Assembly (NCBI RefSeq): GCF_045446075.1
Contig: NZ_JBJJBQ010000006.1
Span: 153,488 to 217,487, forward strand
DNA from: Flavisericum labens
Lineage (GTDB): Bacteria; Bacteroidota; Bacteroidia; Flavobacteriales; Flavobacteriaceae
Reading direction: 5' to 3'
DNA: 64,000 nucleotides
Made by a program: the position numbers and the translations under genes. The stretch's first letter is position 1; the number at the start of each line of letters is the position of its first letter. Below the pieces are notes generated by a model, which did not search any database, was not told the origin of the DNA, and saw only the letters and a list, made by a program, of their open reading frames with translations. This document shows positions 15,392-25,122 of the stretch, in pieces.

Positions 15392-18229
15392 TTGAAATTG
15401 AAAATACGCTTTTTTAGTTTTATTATTCTCCTACTAATTCCTTTGGTACACTTTAGTCAAAATAAAATTGACATAAAAGCTGTATTTGATATTGAGAACA
15501 AGCAAATTAAGATTTCGCAAACCATTGAATACTTTAATTCAACTAATGACGAGTTAAGTACCGTTTATCTTAATGACTGGAGCAATAGTTATTCTACAAA
15601 AAAAACACCACTAGCCATTAGAATGGCCGATGAATACAAAAACGATTTTCATCTGGCAAAAAATGAAGATCGTGGGTTTTCAGTTATAGCATCAATCAAA
15701 CAAAATGGTGAAGACCTAAAGTTTAATCAAGTCAAAAATCAAATAGATATTATAAAGATTGAACTAAACTCGCCTTTAAAACCTAAAGAGTCATACACCC
15801 TCAATTTGGAATATACGGTACAGGTGCCCCATGCCAAATTTACAAGCTATGGTGTTACGGATGAAGGCGATTATAACTTAAGATACTGGTACATCACCCC
15901 AGCCGTTTATGATGGCGAGTGGCAATATTACAGTAACAAAGATTTGGACGATTTATACATTCCAAAGGCTGATATTAATTTAGAGATTGAGCACCCCAAT
16001 GGCTATGTATTGACTTCAGAACTGAACACAACCAGAATTGAGCACCTACCATACAAGCAAATTGTAACTTTAAATGGCAAAGACCGCGTTAATAACAAAC
16101 TGTTCTTAAGCCGAAACTCAATGTTTACATCATTGCAAACCGATGATTATACTATAGTTTCCAATATTCATGATAAAGATCTTGAAGTGATTGATAAGGT
16201 TTTAATTACCGATAAAGTAACCAATTTTATATTCGATAACTTCGGAAAATACCCTCACAAAAGGCTATTACTAACGCAAATTGATAACGATAAAGACCCT
16301 ATTTACGGATTAAATTTTCTGCCCAGTTTTGTAAAACCCTACCCTAGCCATTTTCAATACGAACTCAAACTGTTGAAAATTGCATTGCATAATTATTTGG
16401 AAAATACATTATTGATAAACCCACGAAAAGAACAATGGTTATTGGATGGTATTCAAATTTATTACTTGATTAATTATGTAGACCAACACTACCCCAACAT
16501 GAAATTTCTAGGCACCATCGCCGATTTTTGGGGCGTTCGTTCGTTCCATGCGGCCGACATGAAATTTAATGACAAATACATTTTGGCCTTTATGCTAATG
16601 GCACGCACCAACCGCGATCAGCCTTTGGCCTTACCAAAAGATTCTTTATTGAAGTTCAATTACAATATTGCCAATAAATACAAAGCGGGAGTTGGTCTAA
16701 AATATCTGGACGATTTTGTAAACCATGATATTGTTGAACAAAGCGTAGAATCGTTTCTAGCAGAAAACAAATTGGAGCACACCTCGGCGAAAGCCTTTGA
16801 AGAATATATTAAATCAAGAGCAACAAAAGATATCGATTGGTTTTTTAACGATTATTTAAAAACCAGAAAAAAGATAGATTTCAAAATTCAAAACGTTCAA
16901 AAAACTCAAGACTCTATTACCGTTACTATTAAAAATAAGCGTAACAACAATATGCCTGTATCACTTTATAGTTTGTATGACGACGAGATAGTGAGTAAAA
17001 CATGGATTGAAAATATAGACGGCGACAAAACCATTACCATACCCAGAAAAGGGGCCAACAAACTGGTTTTAAATTACGAGAATACTATTCCAGAAATCAA
17101 TCAACGTGATAACTGGAAATCACTAAAGGGGTTCTTTTTTAACAACAAACCTTTACAATTTAGGTTATTCAAAGACATTGAAGACCCTTATTACAATCAA
17201 GTATTCTTGATGCCTATCGCTGAGTTTAATAATATATACGACGGTATCACCTTAGGTGCCAAAGCCTATAATACGACCGTTCTAAGAAAGACCTTCAACT
17301 ATAAAATAACGCCCGTCTACTCCTTTGGGTCTAAATCATTGACGGGCTCAGCATCAGTATCTAACACGCATTATTTTGAAAACAGCGACCTCTATTATAT
17401 GAACTATGGCATTGTAGGTGGCTATTCATCATATGCAAAAGACTTATTTGTTACTCAAGTTACCCCGTCGCTAACCTTTTTATTTCGAGAAAATGATGAT
17501 TTACGTTCTAACAAACGAAGTTCTTTAAGATTCAGATATGTAAACATTAACCGAGATAAAGACGAGAACAATAATCTAACATCTAATGAGCCCAATTACA
17601 GTGTTTTTAATATTCGTTACATCAACTCTAACGACAACTTAATCAATTTCAGCAAGTGGTACACCGATTTCCAACTTGGTAAAAAGTTTAGTAAAGTGGC
17701 TTTCAACTATGAATTCCGAAAACTTTTTGAGAGTAACAGGCAATTAAACTTACGCATTTTTGCTGGGGCGTTTCTAAAGAACGATAACGATCCAAGCTCT
17801 AACTATTTTAGTTTTGCTTTAGACCGCCCAACTGATTATCTATTTGATTACAACTATTTAGGCCGCTCCGAGGACACCGGTATATTCAGTCAGCAATACA
17901 TTACCGCTGAAGGTGGGTTTAAATCGAAATTAGAAACTCCTTATGCTAACCAATGGATGACCACGTTAAACGCCAGTACAACCCTTTGGAAATATGTTTT
18001 GTTATATGGCGACATGGGTTTAGTGAAAAACAAACACAACTCGACCAAGTTTGTTTACGATTCTGGTATTCGGGTAAATTTGGTAACCGATTATTTTGAA
18101 ATTTATTTACCTATGTATTCCAACTTAGGTTGGGAAATTGGCCAACCCCGCTACGACCAAAAAATACGCTTTAAATTTACCTTAGACCCCCAATCACTCT
18201 TAGGGCTTTTTAGAAGACGCTGGTATTAG
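15392..18229 (+). CDS. Degenerate M1-type (gluzincin) peptidase domain fused to outer-membrane beta-barrel
   Basis: The 945-residue protein starts with TTG (MKLKIRFFSF), giving a signal peptide ending near Ser22. Residues about 25-500 follow the aminopeptidase N layout: a beta N-domain, YGLNFLPSF in place of GAMEN, then a helical region. The zinc motif HExxH is replaced by HNYLE near residue 333, and the WLNEG block reads WLLDG, so catalysis is doubtful. Residues about 560-945 form a repeating amphipathic beta pattern ending in Trp-Tyr, as outer-membrane barrels do. I infer a surface or periplasmic binding domain on a barrel. A leader gap of 135 bp precedes it. Flavobacterial relatives exist as I recall; function is unknown. 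Confidence 0.75.
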   Translation: MKLKIRFFSFIILLLIPLVHFSQNKIDIKAVFDIENKQIKISQTIEYFNSTNDELSTVYLNDWSNSYSTKKTPLAIRMADEYKNDFHLAKNEDRGFSVIASIKQNGEDLKFNQVKNQIDIIKIELNSPLKPKESYTLNLEYTVQVPHAKFTSYGVTDEGDYNLRYWYITPAVYDGEWQYYSNKDLDDLYIPKADINLEIEHPNGYVLTSELNTTRIEHLPYKQIVTLNGKDRVNNKLFLSRNSMFTSLQTDDYTIVSNIHDKDLEVIDKVLITDKVTNFIFDNFGKYPHKRLLLTQIDNDKDPIYGLNFLPSFVKPYPSHFQYELKLLKIALHNYLENTLLINPRKEQWLLDGIQIYYLINYVDQHYPNMKFLGTIADFWGVRSFHAADMKFNDKYILAFMLMARTNRDQPLALPKDSLLKFNYNIANKYKAGVGLKYLDDFVNHDIVEQSVESFLAENKLEHTSAKAFEEYIKSRATKDIDWFFNDYLKTRKKIDFKIQNVQKTQDSITVTIKNKRNNNMPVSLYSLYDDEIVSKTWIENIDGDKTITIPRKGANKLVLNYENTIPEINQRDNWKSLKGFFFNNKPLQFRLFKDIEDPYYNQVFLMPIAEFNNIYDGITLGAKAYNTTVLRKTFNYKITPVYSFGSKSLTGSASVSNTHYFENSDLYYMNYGIVGGYSSYAKDLFVTQVTPSLTFLFRENDDLRSNKRSSLRFRYVNINRDKDENNNLTSNEPNYSVFNIRYINSNDNLINFSKWYTDFQLGKKFSKVAFNYEFRKLFESNRQLNLRIFAGAFLKNDNDPSSNYFSFALDRPTDYLFDYNYLGRSEDTGIFSQQYITAEGGFKSKLETPYANQWMTTLNASTTLWKYVLLYGDMGLVKNKHNSTKFVYDSGIRVNLVTDYFEIYLPMYSNLGWEIGQPRYDQKIRFKFTLDPQSLLGLFRRRWY

Positions 18230-18365
18230 GTTTAATTTGAATTATTCCTATTAAAAAAGCTTTTTAGATATATTTTTCTTAAATATAACATACAAAAAGC
18301 TTTTTTTTTATATATTTCACACAGGTTTAACGCCTCTTATTATTGCAAAAAAGGTAAAATTTACC

Positions 18366-18373
18366 TACTTTTG
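18366..18373 (+). promoter_or_regulatory. -7 promoter box of the E1 gene
   Basis: TACTTTTG is an exact TAnnTTTG box. It overlaps the TTG at 18371 that could extend the frame, so translation should start at the ATG at 18395. Confidence 0.6.
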
Positions 18374-18394
18374 CGCAAGCTAAACAAAGACCAA

Positions 18395-20806
18395 ATGCAC
18401 ACCCTACCCGATTTGGAAAACAATCTATCATTCGAAGATTTTAAGACCGAAGTTATTAACGACTACCGAACCGCAGTAACCAGTAGAGAATGTAGTTTGT
18501 TGGGGCGCAGAGAAGTATTAACAGGAAAAGCTAAGTTTGGCATATTTGGCGACGGTAAGGAAGTACCACAACTGGCCATGGCCAAAGCATTTAAAAAAGG
18601 AGATTGGCGCTCGGGTTACTACCGCGACCAAACCTTTATGATGGCACTAGGCGAACTTAGCCCAGAACAGTTTTTTGCCGGATTATATGCCAACACAAAT
18701 TTAGAACTCGAACCCATGTCGGCCGGGCGCCAAATGGGTGGTCATTTTGTATCGCACAGTTTAAACGATAATGGCAGTTGGAAAGACCTTACCAAACAAT
18801 ACAACTCCAGTGCCGATATTTCTCCAACAGCAGGACAAATGCCACGGCTTTTAGGCTTAGCTCAAGCTTCAAAAATCTTTAGGGAAGTTAAGGGTATCAA
18901 CACGACAAATTTTTCTGAAAAAGGAAGCGAAGTGGCTTGGGGGACTATTGGAAACGCCAGTACTAGTGAAGGGTTGTTTTTTGAAACCATCAATGCGGCT
19001 GGTGTACTTCAAGTACCTATGGTAATTAGTATTTGGGACGACGAATACGGCATTTCGGTACACGCCAAGCACCAAACAACAAAAGAAAACATATCAGAAA
19101 TATTAAAAGGCTTTCAACGTGATCAAGCCAGTAAAGGTTACGAAATTTTACGCGTTAAGGGTTGGGATTACGCCAACCTTATGGAAACCTACGAAGAAGC
19201 TGGAGCCATTGCTCGCGACGAGCATGTGCCCGTATTAATTCACGTTACCGAGCTCACGCAACCCCAAGGGCACTCCACTTCGGGTTCGCACGAGCGTTAC
19301 AAAACACCCGAACGGTTAGAATGGGAAACCCAACGTGACTGCAATACCAAAATGCGCGAATGGATGATTGAAAGCGGTATTGCCACCAACGAAGACCTTT
19401 TGGACATAGAGAGAATTATAAAACGTGAGGTAAGACAAGCCAAAAACAGCGCTTGGCACACATTTTTAAGTCCAATAAAAAAGAAGCAAGAAGAGCTCAT
19501 TTCAATTTTAAAACAAGTTGAAACTACAAGTTCGAATGGCGTTTTTATTGCTAAAATAAGAGAGAGCCTATCATCTATTGGTGAGCCAACCAGAAAAGAT
19601 ATTTTATCGCATGGCAGAAAAGCTTTAAGATATACTATTGGTGAATCAATCACGGAAAAAAACCAACTCGCCAATTGGATCAATGCGCTATTTGAATTGT
19701 CACAGCCTAAATTTAGCTCGCACCTCTATTCTGAAACCCAGGGTTCCAATACGCGAATAAAAGAAACTAAACCCACATACCATGATGATGCGCCTCAAGC
19801 AGACGGTCGCATTATTTTACGAGATAATTTTGATGCGCTCTTAAACCGTTACCCAGAAACATTGATTTTTGGAGAAGACACTGGTAATATAGGCGATGTT
19901 AACCAAGGCCTGGAAGGTTTACAGGAAAAATATGGCGAACTGCGAGTGGCCGATACTGGTATTCGTGAAGCTACTATTATTGGGCAAGGCATCGGCATGG
20001 CACTGCGCGGATTGCGTCCTATTGCTGAAATTCAATATTTAGACTATATCTTGTACGCCATTCAAATTATTAGTGACGATTTGGCTACCACCCACTACCG
20101 TACCAAGGGCAAACAAAAAGCACCATTAATAATACGTACACGTGGCCACAGGTTAGAAGGTATTTGGCACTCCGGTTCACAAATGGGCGGTATTCTAAAC
20201 CTAGCAAAAGGGGTAAATTTACTCGTGCCACGAAACATGACCAAGGCTGCTGGATTCTACAACACTTTATTATTGGGCGACGACCCAGCTATTGTCGTAG
20301 AATGCCTTAACGGCTACCGATTAAAAGAAAAAATGCCCAACAACTTAGGTGCACTAAAAACACCTATTGGCGTGGTGGAAACCATTAAGGAAGGTTCCGA
20401 CATCACTTTGGTATCCTACGGTTCTACCTTGCGCATTGTCGAGCAAACGGCCAAAGAATTACTTGCGATAGGTATTGATGTGGAAATCATTGATGTGCAG
20501 TCTTTAATGCCGTTCGATTTAAACCATGACATCGTAAAAAGCATCAAGAAAACAAATAAGGTAATGGTGATAGACGAAGATGTTCCTGGTGGTGCTTCGG
20601 CCTATATTTTAGACCATATTTTAAATGAACAAAACGCATTTCAGTATTTAGATAGCTCACCTAAAACGCTAACGGCCAAACCACACCGTCCTGCCTACGG
20701 AAACGATGGCGACTATTTTTCAAAACCATCGGCCGAAGATATTTTCGAAGCCGTTTATGCCGTTATGCATGAGTACAACCCAAGTGATTTCCCAAAATTA
20801 AGATAA
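18395..20806 (+). CDS. 2-oxoacid dehydrogenase E1, fused alpha and beta subunits
   Basis: The 803-residue protein joins an E1-alpha-like half (about 1-370) and an E1-beta-like half (about 440-803) of a branched-chain or pyruvate-type dehydrogenase, which decarboxylates 2-oxoacids with thiamine diphosphate and acylates E2 lipoyl groups. Seen: MSAGRQMGGHF and SPTAGQMPRLLG in the alpha half; FGEDTGNIGDVNQGLEGLQ, DTGIREATIIGQGIGMALRG and DEDVPGGASAYI in the beta half. The ThDP motif GDG...NN reads GNA...DD near residues 182-210. No E2 or E3 gene adjoins. DoxX follows 6 bp later. Such fusions are common in Bacteroidota; the preferred oxoacid is not readable. Confidence 0.85.
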   Translation: MHTLPDLENNLSFEDFKTEVINDYRTAVTSRECSLLGRREVLTGKAKFGIFGDGKEVPQLAMAKAFKKGDWRSGYYRDQTFMMALGELSPEQFFAGLYANTNLELEPMSAGRQMGGHFVSHSLNDNGSWKDLTKQYNSSADISPTAGQMPRLLGLAQASKIFREVKGINTTNFSEKGSEVAWGTIGNASTSEGLFFETINAAGVLQVPMVISIWDDEYGISVHAKHQTTKENISEILKGFQRDQASKGYEILRVKGWDYANLMETYEEAGAIARDEHVPVLIHVTELTQPQGHSTSGSHERYKTPERLEWETQRDCNTKMREWMIESGIATNEDLLDIERIIKREVRQAKNSAWHTFLSPIKKKQEELISILKQVETTSSNGVFIAKIRESLSSIGEPTRKDILSHGRKALRYTIGESITEKNQLANWINALFELSQPKFSSHLYSETQGSNTRIKETKPTYHDDAPQADGRIILRDNFDALLNRYPETLIFGEDTGNIGDVNQGLEGLQEKYGELRVADTGIREATIIGQGIGMALRGLRPIAEIQYLDYILYAIQIISDDLATTHYRTKGKQKAPLIIRTRGHRLEGIWHSGSQMGGILNLAKGVNLLVPRNMTKAAGFYNTLLLGDDPAIVVECLNGYRLKEKMPNNLGALKTPIGVVETIKEGSDITLVSYGSTLRIVEQTAKELLAIGIDVEIIDVQSLMPFDLNHDIVKSIKKTNKVMVIDEDVPGGASAYILDHILNEQNAFQYLDSSPKTLTAKPHRPAYGNDGDYFSKPSAEDIFEAVYAVMHEYNPSDFPKLR

Positions 20807-20812
20807 GCTTAC

Positions 20813-21214
20813 ATGTCATTAAAGATGATAAAAAAACCAACCGATTTAGCCTTACTCATATTACGCGTTGGCTTTTCGGGTATGATGCTTACCCACGGCA
20901 TTCCAAAAATTAGTAGACTTTTTGAAAGTCCCATAAAATTTGCCGACCCCATTGGGCTAGGCGAAACGCCATCACTCATCTTTACTTTAATTGGAGAGGT
21001 ACTTGGTCCTATTTTGGTACTCGTCGGTTTTAAAACAAAATGGGCTACCATTCCCGTAATCATCACCATGTTTGTGGCTGCTTTTGTGGTTCACTTTAGC
21101 GACCCCATGGGCACCAAAGAAAAAGCCATTCTGTTTTTAACGGCCTTTCTAGCCATTCTTATAGCTGGCCCTGGCCATTACTCCTACGATGGCATTAAAA
21201 AACATTTAAATTGA
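20813..21214 (+). CDS. DoxX-family membrane protein
   Basis: The 133-residue protein has four hydrophobic helices and the family pattern LLILRVGFSGMMLTHGIPKI...LIGEVLGPILVLVGFKTK. DoxX proteins are small inner-membrane proteins, some linked to thiol or oxidative stress, with no defined reaction in this lineage. It starts 6 bp after the E1 stop, so the two are probably cotranscribed. A second in-frame ATG at 20825 (MIKKPTDLA) is an equally possible start. Confidence 0.82.
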   Translation: MSLKMIKKPTDLALLILRVGFSGMMLTHGIPKISRLFESPIKFADPIGLGETPSLIFTLIGEVLGPILVLVGFKTKWATIPVIITMFVAAFVVHFSDPMGTKEKAILFLTAFLAILIAGPGHYSYDGIKKHLN

Positions 21215-21681
21215 AAGCAGCATCGGTTGTTACCATAAAAAAAGAACTCAAATACAAATCGCGCGAAGAACTGCTCGATATCTGTCTGCGCCTATCCAAA
21301 TTTAAAAAGGAAAACAAAGAGCTCCTCACCTATTTATTGTTTGAATCGGAAGACGAAACCGGCTATGTATCCAGTATTAAAAGCTATATGGATGCCGAAT
21401 TCGAACTCATAAACACCAAAAGCTATTTTTATATCCGAAAGAGCGTTCGTAAAATTCTGCGGAACGTTAAAAAATTCATCCGCTACACGATAAAAAAAGA
21501 AACCGAGGTAGAACTCCTCCTCTACTTTTGCGAAAAACTGCGAGATTTTAAACCCAGCATTAAGCGCAGCACCCAATTGCGAAACACTTACGACCGCCAA
21601 CTTCTTTTGGCAAAAAAAACCATTGAAAAACTGCATGAGGACTTGCAATATGATTATAATTTGATGCTTGAGGAGTTGTGA
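21211..21681 (+). CDS. Conserved hypothetical, charged helical protein
   Basis: No family recognised. The 156-residue product is strongly charged and predicted all-helical, with a Lys/Arg-rich centre (FYIRKSVRKILRNVKKFIRYTIKK) and no signal or membrane segment. It must start at the TTG at 21211, which overlaps the DoxX stop as TTGA; no early in-frame ATG exists. The overlap implies translational coupling with DoxX and membership of the E1-DoxX operon. Similar proteins are, as I recall, annotated only as hypothetical in Flavobacteria. Confidence 0.7.
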   Translation: MKAASVVTIKKELKYKSREELLDICLRLSKFKKENKELLTYLLFESEDETGYVSSIKSYMDAEFELINTKSYFYIRKSVRKILRNVKKFIRYTIKKETEVELLLYFCEKLRDFKPSIKRSTQLRNTYDRQLLLAKKTIEKLHEDLQYDYNLMLEEL

Positions 21682-21801
21682 GTTTGTTTAAAACTTTTCT
21701 TTCTGTATATTGTAAATTGAAGTAATTTTCGACTGAATTTAATAACGACGTATAAAACGTTCTCATACCCCAACTTTTAAACAATTTAGAGGCAAACGAA
21801 A

Positions 21802-22422
21802 GTGATAAAAAAAATTATAATAATCTTATCAATTTTTTACTTTTCATCAATCCATGCACAATATGATGAATGGACGCCAGCAAAAGTCATCTTGAAGAAT
21901 GGAATCTCCTTTAGAGGATTAGTGAAATTTCCTAAACACTCTGGTGGAATAATATCAATTGGAAGCACAGAATTTAAATATAAAAAAAAGAAAAAATCAA
22001 AAACTCAAAAATATGGACATGAAACTGTTGAAGAAGTAATTTTTGGCGACGAAGAATTTACTACATTACATTACAAATATATTCCTATTAAACCAAAGAA
22101 ATATGTGTTATTGGAACAAATAATTAATGGAAAAACATCTTTATTTTCTAGAACTGTAATGAAATTTCAAAGAACAATTGTTGGCTACCCAAACAATCAA
22201 TCAAACGGTTATTACTATGATGACACCCAATATTATTTGATAAGAAAAGGCGAGGGATCTGCTAAATTAATTGCTGGACCGAATAGTTTTGGGACGTTTA
22301 TTTCAAAAGCCAAAAAATATTTCTCCGACTGCGAAAAAATACTCTATTATCTGGAAAACGAACTTTATGATTTAAATAATCTTATTGAGTTGGTGGAAGA
22401 TTACAACCTTTTATGCGAATAA
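21802..22422 (+). CDS. Secreted/periplasmic hypothetical protein
   Basis: No family recognised. The 206-residue protein has a clear signal peptide (IIIILSIFYFSSIHAQ, cleavage near residue 20), then WTPAKVILKNGISFRGLVKF, a lysine run (KKKKKSK) and several beta-prone stretches. It starts with GTG at 21802; no ATG is available nearby. The opening module (a strand, NG, GxV) resembles small SH3-like domains of exported flavobacterial proteins, but that is a weak likeness. It is flanked by gaps of 120 and 264 bp, so probably monocistronic. Confidence 0.7.
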   Translation: MIKKIIIILSIFYFSSIHAQYDEWTPAKVILKNGISFRGLVKFPKHSGGIISIGSTEFKYKKKKKSKTQKYGHETVEEVIFGDEEFTTLHYKYIPIKPKKYVLLEQIINGKTSLFSRTVMKFQRTIVGYPNNQSNGYYYDDTQYYLIRKGEGSAKLIAGPNSFGTFISKAKKYFSDCEKILYYLENELYDLNNLIELVEDYNLLCE

Positions 22423-22630
22423 AAACTGTTTCCAACAATTTATAAAAATAAAACAGTTGTTCCAACCTTTTTGGAAAATCGTACATATTTCACTCTGGTT
22501 GGCCTACTTTCTCAAAATTAGCCGTCTAACCAGGTAACTATTCTTAAAAAAGCACCTTAAGCCCCATAAAAATTTCAGTTGCAGTAGTAAGTACCAATTA
22601 TTTTTTTAATTCACAATTCATAACACAATA

Positions 22631-22661
22631 TTTGAATGCTAAAAGCAATCTATTATCTTTG
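22631..22661 (+). promoter_or_regulatory. Promoter of pheT (-33 TTTG, -7 TATCTTTG)
   Basis: TTTG (22631-22634), a 19-bp spacer and TATCTTTG (22654-22661) fit the Bacteroidota consensus exactly. The pheT ATG follows 26 bp after the -7 box. Confidence 0.75.
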
Positions 22662-22686
22662 CACCTTTCAATTAGCATCATAATCC

Positions 22687-25113
22687 ATGAAAATTTCATA
22701 TAACTGGTTAAAGCAATTTATTAAAACCGATTGGACACCAGAACAAACCAGCGAACTCCTTACTGATCTAGGTCTTGAGGTAGAAGGCTTGGAAAGCTAT
22801 CAATCTGTAAAAGGCGGACTGGAAGGTATTGTTGTAGGCGAAGTATTAACTTGCGAAAAGCACCCCAATGCCGATAAATTAAAAGTAACCACCGTAAATA
22901 TTGGTGACGGATATCCCCTACAAATTGTTTGCGGTGCGCCCAATGTAGCGGCCGGACAAAAAGTACCCGTAGCCACTATTGGCACGACGCTTTACACGCC
23001 CGAAGGCGAAGCATGGACCATCAAAAAAGGTAAAATTAGAGGCGAGGCCAGCCACGGTATGATTTGCGCAGAAGACGAACTGGGCTTAGGCCAATCGCAC
23101 GATGGTATTATGGTTTTAGATGCCTGTTTAAAACCAGGAACACCAGCTGCCGATATTTTTGAAATTGAAAACGACCATGTTTTTGAAATTGGATTAACCC
23201 CAAACCGTGCCGATGCCATGAGCCATATGGGAACTGCACGCGATTTAAGGGCTGGTTTGGTACAAAAAGATATAAATTTAGAATTAATCACGCCATCGGT
23301 AAGTGCCTTTCGTGTAGATAATCGCACCCTAAAAATCGATGTGGACGTTATCAATAAAGACTTGGCGCCACGTTACTGCGGAGTTACCATTTCAGGAATA
23401 AAAGTAAAGGAATCACCAGCTTGGTTACAACACCGTTTAAAAGCCATTGGTATAGAACCTAAAAACAACGTGGTAGATGCCACCAATTACGTTTTGCACG
23501 ATTTGGGGCAGCCACTGCACGCTTTTGATGCCAATAAAATTGTTGGTAACAAAATAAAAGTAAAAACCTTAAAAGCAGGAACCAAATTCACCACTTTAGA
23601 TGGTGTAGAGCGCGAACTTCATAAAGACGATTTAATGATCTGTAATGCCGAAAAACCCATGTGTATCGCAGGTGTTTTTGGTGGTATAGATTCTGGTGTT
23701 ACCGAAAACACAACCAGCATTTTCTTAGAAAGTGCCTACTTTAATCCGGTAAGCATCCGTAAATCGGCCAAGCGCCACGGATTGAATACGGATGCATCGT
23801 TCCGTTTTGAACGTGGTATCGACCCTAGCATTACCGAATACGCCTTAAAACGTGCCACTTTATTGATTCAAGAATTGGCAGGTGGCGAAGTTACAAGCGA
23901 TATAGTTGATTTTTACCCTAATAAAATCAAGGATTTTGAAGTGCGCTTAAGCTTCGAAAACGCCAAGAAATTGATTGGTGAAGAAATTCCGAAGGAAATT
24001 ATCAAACGTATTTTAACCTCATTGGAAATTAAGGTAAATAACGTTACCGAAACTGGTTTGGGCTTAACTGTGCCAGCCTACCGCAACGATGTGGAGCGCG
24101 AAGCCGATATTATTGAGGAAGTCCTAAGAGTTTATGGCTATAACAACATCAACACTACCGAAAAGTTAAACGCATCTATTTCGGCTACCTCACGCTTTGA
24201 AGATTATAAAATTCAAAATGTGGCGGGCAACCAATTGGTATCTCAAGGCTTTTTTGAAATTATGTCCAACTCGCTTACCACGCCTAATTATGTGGCATTG
24301 AGTGAGCAGCTAAAAGAAGAGCACAATATTACCATGCTCAACCCATTGAGTCATGATTTATCGGTGTTAAGGCAGTCGTTATTGTTTTCAGGATTAGAAG
24401 CAGTATCGTTTAACATCAATAGAAGACGTGCGGATTTAAAACTATTTGAATTCGGTAAAACCTATCATGGTTACCATGATAAACGCGAAGAGTTTAAGCA
24501 TCTGTCGTTATTTGTAACAGGCAATCAAACTGCTGAAAACTGGCATGTTACCCATAGAAAAAGCGACTTCTTTTTAATGAAGGGGCTTATTGTTTCCGTA
24601 TTGGAACGCTTGGGAGTTTCGAGATTTAAGGAATCACCCATTTCCAATGATTTGTTTTCTGAAGGCTTGACTTTAAGTTTCGGAAAAAACCAAATTGTAG
24701 ATTTCGGATTGGTTAAAAAATCGGTGCTTAAACATTTTGATATTTCGCAAGAGGTGATTTACGCCAACTTTAACTGGGATACCGTTTTAGATTTGGCAAA
24801 ACACAATAGCATTAAATTTACAGATATTCCTAAATATCCGGAAGTACGCCGTGATTTTGCCTTGTTATTAGACGACAGCATTACCTTTGAATTGATTTAC
24901 AACATTGCCAAGCAAAGTGAAAAGAAGCTTTTAAAAGCCGTTAACTTGTTTGATGTATACCAAGGAAAAAACTTACCTAAAGGCAAAAAGAGTTACGCGG
25001 TGAGCTTTACACTTCAGGACGAAAACAAAACCCTGACCGATAAGCAAATCGACAAAATCATGAGCAAGTTGCAAACCAATTTTGAAAAGCAGCTTGGTGC
25101 AGAACTCAGGTAA
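22687..25113 (+). CDS. pheT: Phenylalanine-tRNA ligase beta subunit
   Basis: The 808-residue beta subunit of the heterotetrameric enzyme charges tRNA-Phe. Seen in order: an N-terminal tRNA-binding OB fold (about 40-150, CEKHPNADKLKVTTVNIG), the B3/B4 editing domain (about 210-390, with FRFERGIDPSITEYAL), the B5 domain, a catalytic-like core and a C-terminal anticodon-binding FDX-ACB domain (about 715-808, FTDIPKYPEVRRDFALLL). Length is normal. pheS is not adjacent in this window, which is common in Bacteroidota. It has its own promoter, and the PAP2 gene follows 9 bp later. Confidence 0.96.
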   Translation: MKISYNWLKQFIKTDWTPEQTSELLTDLGLEVEGLESYQSVKGGLEGIVVGEVLTCEKHPNADKLKVTTVNIGDGYPLQIVCGAPNVAAGQKVPVATIGTTLYTPEGEAWTIKKGKIRGEASHGMICAEDELGLGQSHDGIMVLDACLKPGTPAADIFEIENDHVFEIGLTPNRADAMSHMGTARDLRAGLVQKDINLELITPSVSAFRVDNRTLKIDVDVINKDLAPRYCGVTISGIKVKESPAWLQHRLKAIGIEPKNNVVDATNYVLHDLGQPLHAFDANKIVGNKIKVKTLKAGTKFTTLDGVERELHKDDLMICNAEKPMCIAGVFGGIDSGVTENTTSIFLESAYFNPVSIRKSAKRHGLNTDASFRFERGIDPSITEYALKRATLLIQELAGGEVTSDIVDFYPNKIKDFEVRLSFENAKKLIGEEIPKEIIKRILTSLEIKVNNVTETGLGLTVPAYRNDVEREADIIEEVLRVYGYNNINTTEKLNASISATSRFEDYKIQNVAGNQLVSQGFFEIMSNSLTTPNYVALSEQLKEEHNITMLNPLSHDLSVLRQSLLFSGLEAVSFNINRRRADLKLFEFGKTYHGYHDKREEFKHLSLFVTGNQTAENWHVTHRKSDFFLMKGLIVSVLERLGVSRFKESPISNDLFSEGLTLSFGKNQIVDFGLVKKSVLKHFDISQEVIYANFNWDTVLDLAKHNSIKFTDIPKYPEVRRDFALLLDDSITFELIYNIAKQSEKKLLKAVNLFDVYQGKNLPKGKKSYAVSFTLQDENKTLTDKQIDKIMSKLQTNFEKQLGAELR

Positions 25114-25122
25114 TCTTTAACG

